From: DATARH01 sp963705325
Lineage (GTDB): Bacteria > Pseudomonadota > Alphaproteobacteria > ATCC43930 > CGMCC-115725
NCBI GenBank assembly: GCA_963705325.1
Contig: OY970069.1
Coordinates: 5,456,001 to 5,520,000 of the forward strand
Direction: 5' to 3'
DNA: 64,000 bases
Part shown: one piece after another, positions 56,922 to 64,000 of the stretch
Layout of the letters: every line of letters starts with the position of its first letter
How positions within the stretch are numbered: the stretch's first letter is position 1
Translations under genes and position numbers: made by a program
Notes under the pieces: generated by a model
The model's input: the letters and a program-made list of their open reading frames with translations, nothing else
What the model was told of the DNA's origin: nothing
Database searches by the model: none

Positions 56922-58235
56922 ATGGAAGCCGTCATCGCCTCGCTGATGCTGATCGTGGGTCTCGCCGCCGGGGCAGCCGCCGCGTGGTGGCTGCGCGGCC
57001 GCGAGCTGGCCGCCGAGCGCGAGCGCACTGCGATGTTGGCCGCCGCCGAGCGTGAGGCGCATGAGGCGCGCATTGCCGCGCTAACGACACTGCGCGGCGA
57101 TTTCGAGCAGACCATGAAAAACCTCGCGGCCGATGCGTTGCAGCAGAGCCAGGAATCGTTTCTCGGCCTCGCCAACGAGGTGTTCGATAAGCACCACAAG
57201 GGCGCGGCGGCCACCCTCGACCAGCGCCAGAAGGACATTGCCGCGCTTCTCGCGCCGATCGGCAAGACCCTGGACGATTACAAAGCCGGCCTTGCCGAGA
57301 TCGAAAAGGCGCGCGCGGCGGCCTATGGCGGGTTGTCGGAGGAGATGAGGGCGCTCGTCTCGATGCAGGCCGACGCCAGCGCGCAGACCCGCAAGCTGGT
57401 CAACGCGCTGCAGGCCGCGCCGAAGACGCGCGGCCGCTGGGGCGAGCACCAGCTCCATAATGTGATGGAGCTGTCCGGCATGTCGGCCTATGTCGATTTC
57501 CTGCCCGAGCAGACCATCGACGGCGACGACGGCCGATTGCGCCCCGACGTCATTATCCGCCTGCCCGGCGAGCGGCGCATCGTGGTCGATGCCAAGACCT
57601 CGATGGCCGCCTATCTCGACGCGGTCGAGGCCACCGACGACGATACGCGCGAGGCACACCTCGTGCTGCATGCCAAGCAGCTGCGCACCCATATGAAGCT
57701 GCTGTCCGGCAAGGCCTATTGGGACGCGCTGCCCTGCACGCCCGATTTTGTCGCGATGTTCATCCCCGGTGAGAATTTCTACGCCGCGGCGATAGAGCGC
57801 GACCCGCTGCTGTTTGAGAATGCGATCGAGAACAAGGTGCTGATCGTGACGCCGACCACGCTGATAGCGCTAGCCAAGGCGATCGCGGTCGGCTGGCGCC
57901 AGGAAAAGATCGCCGAGAACGCGCGGCATGTCGGCGAATTGGGCCGCGAGCTTTACAAGCGGCTGGCGGTGATGGGCGACCATGTCGGGCGGCTCGGCGC
58001 CGGGCTCGACAACGCGGTCAAGCACTACAACAACTTCGTCGGCAGCCTGGAAAGCCGGGTGCTGCCACAGGCCCGCAAATTCACCGAGCTCGATGTCGAC
58101 GGTGCCCAGGCGGCTCTCGTCGAGCTGAAGCCGGTGGAGACGCAGACCCGCTTGCCGCGCGGCGAAGCCGAAATCAGCTCCCGCGACGCCGAGATCATCG
58201 CCCTCGTCCCGGGGGAGCGCGCCCAGGCCGAATAG
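56922..58235 (+). CDS. rmuC: DNA recombination protein RmuC
   Basis: 437 residues from the ATG at 56922, preceded by GGGGAG; a TTG eight codons earlier is less likely. N-terminal membrane helix (VIASLMLIVGLAAGAAAAWWL), then a coiled coil (about 30-140), then the RmuC nuclease-like core: RGRWGEHQLHNVMELSGM, RPDVIIRLPGERRIVVDAKTSMAAYLDAVEA, CTPDFVAMFIPGENFYAAAIERDPLLFENAIENKVLIVTPTTLIALAKAIAVGWRQEK. The D..K and VDAK residues fit the restriction-endonuclease-like fold. RmuC limits inversion at short inverted repeats. Confidence 0.95.
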   Translation: MEAVIASLMLIVGLAAGAAAAWWLRGRELAAERERTAMLAAAEREAHEARIAALTTLRGDFEQTMKNLAADALQQSQESFLGLANEVFDKHHKGAAATLDQRQKDIAALLAPIGKTLDDYKAGLAEIEKARAAAYGGLSEEMRALVSMQADASAQTRKLVNALQAAPKTRGRWGEHQLHNVMELSGMSAYVDFLPEQTIDGDDGRLRPDVIIRLPGERRIVVDAKTSMAAYLDAVEATDDDTREAHLVLHAKQLRTHMKLLSGKAYWDALPCTPDFVAMFIPGENFYAAAIERDPLLFENAIENKVLIVTPTTLIALAKAIAVGWRQEKIAENARHVGELGRELYKRLAVMGDHVGRLGAGLDNAVKHYNNFVGSLESRVLPQARKFTELDVDGAQAALVELKPVETQTRLPRGEAEISSRDAEIIALVPGERAQAE

Positions 58236-58315
58236 CATCTACGGCGCGAAAGTTCACCCGCTGTTAACCATTGGGGCGCAGAGTCGCGATACCCGTAAAG
58301 GTTGTCAGGCGCGAG

Positions 58316-58480
58316 ATGAGCGACACCACCCTATTTCTCGTGACCGGTGCGCTGATGCTGGCGGCGATCCTGATCCCGGTCCCGCCTCGCGCCCGCACTG
58401 CGCTCTGGATCCTTATGCTTAGCCTGATCGTGATGATGTGGATTGGCGTCAGCGTCCAGGGTTACGGCCCCTTCAACTAG
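58316..58480 (+). CDS. Small two-helix membrane protein
   Basis: 54 residues from ATG at 58316. Two hydrophobic segments, TLFLVTGALMLAAILIPV and LWILMLSLIVMMWIGVSV, separated by PPRARTA. No family recognised. The region just upstream has no strong Shine-Dalgarno (gcgcgag), so confidence is moderate. It lies 80 bp after rmuC on the same strand and may be co-transcribed. Confidence 0.55.
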   Translation: MSDTTLFLVTGALMLAAILIPVPPRARTALWILMLSLIVMMWIGVSVQGYGPFN

Positions 58481-58495
58481 GCTCCGGCGCGTCGA

Positions 58496-59569
58496 TCAGG
58501 CACTTCCGCCCTCGACCGGATAGCCCTCCGCGCGCCAGCGCAACATGCCGCCATTGAGATTGGCGACCTCGGTAAAACCTGCCTGCTGCAAGATTATCGT
58601 CGCTTGAGCCGAACGGCTGCCGGCGCGGCAGACCGCGACCACGGGCTGGTCTTTCGCCAATTCTACGGCTCGCGCGGCGAGCTCCCCGAGCGGGATCAGC
58701 ACCGCTCCCTCGATGTGGCCGAGCGGGCCGGTGAACTCGTCGGGTTCGCGCACGTCGAGAATCTGCACCGGCCCTTGATGCTCCTCGAGCCCGTGCGGGT
58801 CGATCTCCCAGACGCCGGCGAAGCTATAGCGCAGATGCGCCCAGCTCGGGTCGGCAGCTGGCCCCTCCTCGCTCTCCGGCCGGCCGCAGCGCAGATTGGC
58901 GGGCACCGCGACATCGAGCAGCTTGGGATGGGCGAGCCGCAGATTCTTCATATAGCCGGCGAAATCGCCGAGCGCGATGTCGCCGCCGAGCCGCGGGTTA
59001 TAGCGCCGCTCTTCACCGACGCTCGTCGCCGTGAGCCCGCGGTAATCGTGTGCCGGGTAGAGGAGACAGTCGTCGGGCAGCGAGAAGATCTGCTCGCGCA
59101 CCGAGCGAAACATCGCCCCCGCGTCGCCCTGCTGAAAATCGGTGCGGCCGCTGCCGCGGATCAGCAGGCAATCGCCGGTGAAGGCCATCGAATTGTCGTC
59201 GAGCACGTAAGTAAGGCAGCCGCTGGTGTGTCCGGGGGTCGCGCGAACCAAAAGGCGCCGTCCGCCAAAGGCGATGACGTCGTCCTGCACCAGATAGCGG
59301 TCGGCGCCCTCCGCCCCCGATGCCTTCGCGACCATGATCTTGCTGCCGGTGCGTTGTTTCATCAGCCACGCGCCGGTGACGTGGTCGGCATGGACATGGG
59401 TTTCGAGCGTCGCCAGAAGTTTCAAGCCCAATTCGTCAATCAGCGCGGCATCTCGGCGCACCTGCTCGAAGACCGGGTCGATCAGCACCGCAGCGCGGCT
59501 GGCGCTGTCGCCAAGCAGATAGGTGTAAGTCGACGATTGCGGATCGAACAGCTGGCGAAAGATCAGCAT
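58496..59569 (-). CDS. Persulfide dioxygenase-rhodanese fusion (ETHE1/Blh-like metallo-beta-lactamase fold)
   Basis: 357 residues. The N-terminal domain (about 1-235) is a metallo-beta-lactamase fold of the ETHE1 group: TLETHVHADHVTGAWLM (iron ligands), ATPGHTSGCLTYV, MAFTGDCLLIRGSGRTDFQQGDAGAMFRSV and LLYPAHDYRGLTATSVGEE. The C-terminal domain (about 265-355) is a rhodanese with active-site Cys in VVAVCRAGSRSAQA. Such fusions oxidise glutathione persulfide to sulfite and transfer sulfane sulfur, linking sulfide detoxification steps. No sulfide:quinone oxidoreductase is adjacent. ATG start. Confidence 0.95.
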   Translation of the reverse strand: MLIFRQLFDPQSSTYTYLLGDSASRAAVLIDPVFEQVRRDAALIDELGLKLLATLETHVHADHVTGAWLMKQRTGSKIMVAKASGAEGADRYLVQDDVIAFGGRRLLVRATPGHTSGCLTYVLDDNSMAFTGDCLLIRGSGRTDFQQGDAGAMFRSVREQIFSLPDDCLLYPAHDYRGLTATSVGEERRYNPRLGGDIALGDFAGYMKNLRLAHPKLLDVAVPANLRCGRPESEEGPAADPSWAHLRYSFAGVWEIDPHGLEEHQGPVQILDVREPDEFTGPLGHIEGAVLIPLGELAARAVELAKDQPVVAVCRAGSRSAQATIILQQAGFTEVANLNGGMLRWRAEGYPVEGGSA

Positions 59570-59629
59570 CAGCTCCCCCGCGCTATGCCCTCATCCGATA
59601 TGCTTCGACTCCAGCGTTGGAGGCAAGAG

Positions 59630-60082
59630 ATGAGCGATATCGTCGTCACCGAATTGCGCGAGACAGACCGGCAACGCTGGCGCGAGCTGTGGCGCGGCTA
59701 CCTCGATTTCTATGAAACCAGCCTGCCGGAGGCGATCTACGATCTCACCTGGCGGCGGCTGGCAGATGCAAAATCGATTTACGGCTTCGGCGCCCGCCTC
59801 GCCGATTCCCAGGCGCCGCTGGTCGGCATCACCCATTATTTGTTCCATGACCACGCCTGGTCACCGAAGCCGGTCTGCTATCTGCAGGATCTGTTCGTCG
59901 ACGCCGGCATGCGCGGCGCGGGCGTCGGCCGCGCACTGATCGAGCGGGTCGCGCAGGTCGCGCGCGAGCGCGATTGCCTACGCCTCTATTGGACGACCAA
60001 GGAGGACAACGCCACCGCGCGCCTGCTCTACGACCGCATCGCCAAGTTCAACGGCTTCATCCGCTACGATTACACCGGTTGA
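59630..60082 (+). CDS. GNAT-family N-acetyltransferase
   Basis: 150 residues from ATG at 59630 (GGAGG nine bases upstream; an ATG at 59600 is less likely). The acetyl-CoA-binding loop is FVDAGMRGAGVGRALIERVAQ, with strand 4 YLQDLFV before it. The end RLYWTTKEDNATARLLYDRIAKFNGFIRYDYTG is typical of the GNAT C-terminus. Acceptor unknown. Divergent from the persulfide dioxygenase gene with a 60-bp gap. Confidence 0.92.
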   Translation: MSDIVVTELRETDRQRWRELWRGYLDFYETSLPEAIYDLTWRRLADAKSIYGFGARLADSQAPLVGITHYLFHDHAWSPKPVCYLQDLFVDAGMRGAGVGRALIERVAQVARERDCLRLYWTTKEDNATARLLYDRIAKFNGFIRYDYTG

Positions 60083-60088
60083 GCGCGA

Positions 60089-60571
60089 TTATCTCCCGAC
60101 GCAGCGGTTCAGGTGCTGATCGAATTGCTGACCCGGCGGGCAGTGATCAGTCGGCGCTCCGCCGACGCACCGGTTCAGGCGCGGATCGAATACCTGACCT
60201 GGCGGGCAAGGATCGATTGGGCCGCCGCCCACGCAGCGGTTCTCACGCGAATTGAAATGCTGGCCGGGCGGACAATGATCTTCCGGACCGCCGCCGACGC
60301 AGCGATTCTCGCGAGAATCGAAATGCTGGCCGGGCGGACAATGATCTTCCGGACCGCCGCCGACGCACCGATTCAGGCGCGGATCGAACACCTGACCAGG
60401 CGGGCAATGTCCTGCCGGTTCTTGGCTGACGCAGCGGCCTTCGAGCAGAACAAACACCTGGCCGGGTGGGCAAATCGTTTGTGCCGCCGCCGGCTGCGCC
60501 GTCAGCACCCCGCCGGCCGTACAAAGACAAAAGCCGATGAACAACCAAAGTGCTGCAATTTTTCGAGCCAT
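60089..60571 (-). CDS. Secreted Cys-rich protein with six 22-residue repeats
   Basis: 160 residues. Signal peptide (IAALWLFIGFCLCTAGGVLTAQPAAA, cleavage near residue 30), then six tandem units of the form CPPGQxFDxRxNRCVGGxPxDH starting at residues 34, 56, 78, 100, 122 and 144, the last shortened. Each unit has two Cys thirteen residues apart, so disulfide pairing within each unit is likely. The pattern recalls small Cys-knot or chitin-binding-like modules, but I cannot assign a family. The reverse strand is also open across the repeats, but only this strand gives a signal peptide and regular cysteines. Confidence 0.75.
   Translation of the reverse strand: MARKIAALWLFIGFCLCTAGGVLTAQPAAAQTICPPGQVFVLLEGRCVSQEPAGHCPPGQVFDPRLNRCVGGGPEDHCPPGQHFDSRENRCVGGGPEDHCPPGQHFNSRENRCVGGGPIDPCPPGQVFDPRLNRCVGGAPTDHCPPGQQFDQHLNRCVGR
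60092..60472 (-). repeat. Six tandem 66-bp coding repeats
   Basis: Units of 22 codons. Units 3 and 4 are almost identical in DNA over about 50 bases (share atgatcttccggaccgccgc), indicating recent duplication; outer units are more diverged. Confidence 0.92.
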
Positions 60572-60828
60572 AACTTCCCTCCCCTGACCCGGTTTTAGTG
60601 ATCACCCCCCGCTATTGGACAGCCGGCGGGAACCGGTTCACTCAGCACTACCGGACAACGTGCGCTCGGCAAGTAAAATGCCGCAACATAAAAAATTTCG
60701 CCATCCGCCGCCTTTCCCGGGACCGGGAACGGCTGAGCCGGGACGCGTCACGGCGGCGCGTTGTTTCGCCGTGTGCGCAACCCTATTTTTACGTGAGCCG
60801 CGCCCGTGCCGAGTGGGGGTAACCAACC

Positions 60829-61842
60829 GTGACCCAGTCCTTTCTGCCGCCGTTGCCGCCCTACCCGACCTCTCGGCTGCGGCGCAACCGTCGCGATGCG
60901 TGGTCGCGCAAGCTGGTGGCCGAGAACACGCTCTCCGCCGCTGACCTGATCTGGCCCGTCTTTGTCCATGACGAGGCGAAGCGCGCACCCGTCGAGACGA
61001 TGCCCGGCGCCTTTCGGCATTCGCTGTCATCGCTGGTAGACGCCGCGGGCGAAGCCGCCGCGCTCGGGATCCCGACAATCGCGGTGTTCCCCGCGATCGA
61101 TCCCGCCCTGAAGAACCCCGATGGCAGCGAAGCGGTGAACGCGAACAACCTCGTCTGCCGCGCTGTCAGCGCTATCAAGAAAGCGGTGCCGGAGATCGGG
61201 GTGCTGTGCGACGTGGCGCTCGACCCGTTCACCTCGCACGGCCATGACGGCGTGATCCGTGACGGCTATGTCGCCAACGACGAGACCGTGGCCGTTCTGC
61301 AGCGCCAGGCGATCGTCCAGGCCGAGGCCGGCTGCGACATCATCGCGCCCAGCGACATGATGGACGGGCGGGTCGGCGCGGTGCGCCGCGCGCTCGACGA
61401 GGCCGGGTTCGACCGGGTGCGGATCATGTCCTACGCGGCGAAATACGCCTCGTGCTTCTTCGCGCCGTTTCGCGATGCGATCGGCTCGGCGTCCTCGCTC
61501 GGCAGCGCCGACAAGCGCACCTACCAGATGGACCCGGCCAATGGGGACGAGGCGATCCGCGAGGTTGCGCTCGACATCGCCGAGGGCGCCGACATGGTCA
61601 TGGTGAAGCCGGGCCTGCCCTATCTCGACGTGGTGCGCCGGGTGAAGGAGGCGTTTCGCATGCCGACCTTCGCCTACCAGGTCTCGGGCGAATACTCGAT
61701 GATCCGGGCGGCGGCTGAGCGCGGGTGGCTCGACGGCGAGCGGGCGATGATGGAATCGCTGCTTTGCTTCAAGCGCGCCGGCGCCGACGGGGTGTTGACT
61801 TATTTCGCGGTCGAGGCGGCGAAACGCCTCAAGGCCGGGTAA
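60829..61842 (+). CDS. hemB: Delta-aminolevulinic acid dehydratase (porphobilinogen synthase)
   Basis: 337 residues, GTG start. It condenses two 5-aminolevulinate molecules to porphobilinogen for haem, cobalamin and chlorophyll synthesis. Active-site lysines lie in MSYAAKYASCFFAPFRDA and MVKPGLPYLDVV; SDMMDGRVGAVRRALD is the family signature. The metal-site loop reads CDVALDPFTSHGHDG: the three Cys of zinc enzymes are replaced mostly by Asp/Ala, the magnesium-type or metal-independent pattern usual in alphaproteobacteria. Confidence 0.98.
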   Translation: MTQSFLPPLPPYPTSRLRRNRRDAWSRKLVAENTLSAADLIWPVFVHDEAKRAPVETMPGAFRHSLSSLVDAAGEAAALGIPTIAVFPAIDPALKNPDGSEAVNANNLVCRAVSAIKKAVPEIGVLCDVALDPFTSHGHDGVIRDGYVANDETVAVLQRQAIVQAEAGCDIIAPSDMMDGRVGAVRRALDEAGFDRVRIMSYAAKYASCFFAPFRDAIGSASSLGSADKRTYQMDPANGDEAIREVALDIAEGADMVMVKPGLPYLDVVRRVKEAFRMPTFAYQVSGEYSMIRAAAERGWLDGERAMMESLLCFKRAGADGVLTYFAVEAAKRLKAG

Positions 61843-61855
61843 GCGCGCCCGGAGG

Positions 61856-62368
61856 CTATTCGCCCGCCGTGGTGCGAGCCTTGTCCAGCGCCGCGAACGG
61901 GTTGTCGGACAGCGGCTCGGGCGGGCCCTCCTCGGTGATCGCGCCAGGCGCGCGCGGAAACGGCGGCAGCGACAGCGAGAACTCCTGCGCCACCGCCTCG
62001 CCGATATCGATCGTGTCGCCAGTCAGCGGCTCGAAAGCCGGCTCGTCATCGCTCTCGCTTTCCGGCTCGGCATCCGGGGGGCCGTAGCGCAGCGCAAAAC
62101 TGGCGCTGACGCTGCCGGCGACGGGTTCGAGCGAAACCACGCATTCTTGCGCGAATTCAGCCTTGAATTCGGCGGTCAGCAAAATGGTTCCACCGCTTTC
62201 ATGGGCCAGCTCGACTGCGGCGTCGAGGCTGTCCAGCGACACCAGCGAGAAACGCTTGGCAAGCGCCGCCCGCTCCGCTTCATTGGCGGCGATCTTCTGG
62301 CGGAGCGGTCGCGAGCCAATTCGCGTCAGCGGCACCGGCCGCGCGAATTCAGGGACGGAGTCGCTCAC
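61856..62368 (-). CDS. DUF177/YceD family protein
   Basis: 170 residues, GTG start overlapping the TGA of the upstream chaperone gene (GTGA). It shows the DUF177 features: an N-terminal RPVPLTRIG segment, TAEFKAEFAQECVVSLEPV (the family's conserved Cys), then an acidic stretch (EPESESDDEP) and the end NPFAALDKAR. In Escherichia coli YceD is linked to 23S rRNA processing. In many alphaproteobacteria it precedes plsX, but here hemB lies convergent on that side. Confidence 0.9.
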   Translation of the reverse strand: MSDSVPEFARPVPLTRIGSRPLRQKIAANEAERAALAKRFSLVSLDSLDAAVELAHESGGTILLTAEFKAEFAQECVVSLEPVAGSVSASFALRYGPPDAEPESESDDEPAFEPLTGDTIDIGEAVAQEFSLSLPPFPRAPGAITEEGPPEPLSDNPFAALDKARTTAGE

Positions 62369-62961
62369 GGCGGACCGAACTCGATCGCGCCGGCGATCAG
62401 CGCCGTCGCCGGCTCACCGACCAGGCGGGCGACCTCGCGCCGCGTATACGCGACCATCCAGCCGAGGCGCGTGGGATCGGGCGGCGCGGTCCCATAGAGA
62501 TTGCGCGACAACGCCGCCGCCAGCACCGAGTCGTCGCCGGCAAGCCCATCCTCATAGGCATGGATTCGCCCGTAAAACGCCTCGGCCATGCGCGTTACCT
62601 GGCGGCCGACGGACAAGTCGCCAGTGCCGATCTCCCTGAGCGAGCGGTCGAAATCGGCGAACATCGTGTCAAAAAATTCCTGCCCGACCGCGGCCGCCTC
62701 GGCCAGCCCCTTCAAGCGATGCAGATAAAAGAACGCGTGCAGGCACACCAGTTCGAACCGCCCGTCAAGCGTATCGGGCACGCCGTAATTGGTAAAAAAC
62801 CCAGGCCGCCGCGCCTGTTCGACCACGCCGATGTAGGCGCGCGCCGCGGCGTCGCGGTGGGAGTTGCGTCGCAGCCGCACGATTCCCTCAGCCTGCGCGG
62901 CGCGAAGCAGCGTTGACAGCAATCGCGCCGCGACTAGAGTCCGCGCCCAGTAGGGGCTCAC
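62365..62961 (-). CDS. Ubiquinol-cytochrome c chaperone family protein (CBP3-like)
   Basis: 198 residues, GTG start. The central region GFFTNYGVPDTLDGRFELVCLHAFFYLHRL is the signature of the CBP3/UQCC1 family. It is followed by VGQEFFDTMFADFDRSLREIGTGDLSVGRQVTRMAEAFYGRIHAYEDGL. These proteins help assemble cytochrome b of the bc1 complex in mitochondria and, by inference, in alphaproteobacteria. It forms a coupled pair with the DUF177 gene and is divergent from bamE with only 32 bp between. Confidence 0.94.
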   Translation of the reverse strand: MSPYWARTLVAARLLSTLLRAAQAEGIVRLRRNSHRDAAARAYIGVVEQARRPGFFTNYGVPDTLDGRFELVCLHAFFYLHRLKGLAEAAAVGQEFFDTMFADFDRSLREIGTGDLSVGRQVTRMAEAFYGRIHAYEDGLAGDDSVLAAALSRNLYGTAPPDPTRLGWMVAYTRREVARLVGEPATALIAGAIEFGPP

Positions 62962-62993
62962 TCGGCAATCGCTTGGACATCTTCCCGCCTCGC

Positions 62994-63443
62994 ATGCAAA
63001 GAACGCGGCGAAGCCTGCGGCAGTGGCTGTCGCCGCTCGCCGCGGCGCTGCTTCTCGCTGGGTGCACGATCAGCGTCGACCAACGCGGCAACCTGCCCGA
63101 CCCCGACAAGCTTGCCACCATCAAACCCGGTACCACGACCAAAGAGCAAGTGGTCAAGATCCTTGGCACCCCGTCGAGCGCCAGCACGTTCAACGACGAC
63201 ACCTGGTACTACATCAGCCGCAGGACCAAGCAGGTCGCATTCTTGTCGCCGACGGTGCTCGATCAGCAGGTCTATATCGTCGATTTCAACGACCAGGGCA
63301 TCGTCAAGGATATCGGCCATCGCACCTTGGCGGATGGCGAGCCCATCACGCCGGCGCCGGGCGCCACCCCGGCCCCCGGACGCGAGCTCACCTTCCTCGA
63401 ACAGGTGATCGGCAACATGGGCAAGTTCAACAGCGCGAAGTAG
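62994..63443 (+). CDS. bamE: Outer membrane protein assembly factor BamE (OmlA/SmpA lipoprotein)
   Basis: 149 residues from the ATG at 62994, which gives a classical lipoprotein signal (SPLAAALLLAGC, lipidated Cys at about residue 22). The mature domain has the SmpA/OmlA pattern: IKPGTTTKEQVVKILGTPSSASTFNDDTWYYISRRTKQVAFL and VDFNDQGIVKDI. BamE stabilises the BAM complex that inserts beta-barrel proteins. An extended Pro-rich C-terminus is usual in alphaproteobacteria. An upstream in-frame ATG would overlap the divergent gene and bury the lipobox. Confidence 0.95.
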   Translation: MQRTRRSLRQWLSPLAAALLLAGCTISVDQRGNLPDPDKLATIKPGTTTKEQVVKILGTPSSASTFNDDTWYYISRRTKQVAFLSPTVLDQQVYIVDFNDQGIVKDIGHRTLADGEPITPAPGATPAPGRELTFLEQVIGNMGKFNSAK

Positions 63444-63456
63444 CGCCTGCCTTCGC

Positions 63457-64000
<544 letters not shown>

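Noticed and set aside
60113..60598. Plus-strand open frame across the Cys-rich repeats
   Set aside because: It has regular repeats only because the DNA does; no signal peptide or ribosome-binding site, unlike the minus-strand frame.

Overview
The window is a GC-rich, gene-dense chromosomal segment from an alphaproteobacterium. The evidence is a 180-kDa-class NAD-glutamate dehydrogenase of 1603 residues, a CBP3-type ubiquinol-cytochrome c chaperone next to a DUF177 protein and BamE, a HemB lacking the zinc-site cysteines, HslVU, and interspersed palindromes starting GTCATTGCGAG. The mix of MFS and ABC uptake genes, luciferase-like monooxygenases and an amidohydrolase suits a soil or freshwater heterotroph of the Rhizobiales/Rhodospirillales type, but species cannot be named from sequence alone. 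I saw no rRNA, tRNA, CRISPR array, insertion sequence or prophage.

Layout. 1-8.1 kb: end of a luciferase-like monooxygenase gene, a hybrid PAS histidine kinase, a double-ABM secreted protein, RidA, a methyltransferase, a second PAS kinase, an MFS transporter and an ElaA-type acetyltransferase. 8.2-10.7 kb: two alkaline-phosphatase-superfamily hydrolases (one phosphonoacetate hydrolase-like), each with an apparent +1 frameshift. 10.7-13.9 kb: PadR regulator, luciferase-like monooxygenase, ChrA and a Met-rich c-type cytochrome. 13.9-21.9 kb (minus strand): MutS, a hypothetical protein, two paralogous MFS transporters and a BI-1/YccA protein, with three related GC-rich terminators. 22-28.6 kb: ABC lipoprotein-type exporter pair, divergent GDSL esterase, FIST protein, ThpR and EVE protein. 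28.7-37.2 kb: acetyl-CoA synthetase, a family-5 solute-binding protein and NAD-GDH. 37.5-42.4 kb: a small protein, GlgC and a minus-strand hslV-hslU operon that continues into a HEAT-repeat gene and a secreted-protein gene. 42.5-52.2 kb: methyltransferase, glycosyltransferase, degenerate response regulator, type I secretion ABC protein (frameshifted), HlyD adaptor and a giant Sel1-repeat protein. 52.2-58.5 kb: Rieske ferredoxin, amidohydrolase, Liv-type binding protein, acyl-CoA dehydrogenase, RmuC. 58.5-64 kb: persulfide dioxygenase-rhodanese fusion, GNAT, a Cys-rich repeat protein, HemB, DUF177, CBP3 chaperone, BamE and the end of HppA.

The most striking observation is in the hslVU operon. 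The HEAT-repeat protein encoded 19 bp downstream of hslU ends in DDLSRFAL, almost the same as the HslU C-terminus (TDLSRFIL). In HslU that tail docks into HslV and opens the protease. The codons of the two tails differ, and the HEAT gene is AT-rich relative to its neighbours, so this is not a recent copy of the hslU 3' end. It suggests an acquired, non-ATPase HslV partner, by loose analogy with eukaryotic Blm10/PA200, the HEAT-repeat activators that dock on the 20S proteasome by their C-terminal tails. This is inference from sequence and needs testing.

A second coherent unit is the 42.5-52.2 kb locus, which could modify and export a protein or build an envelope structure.
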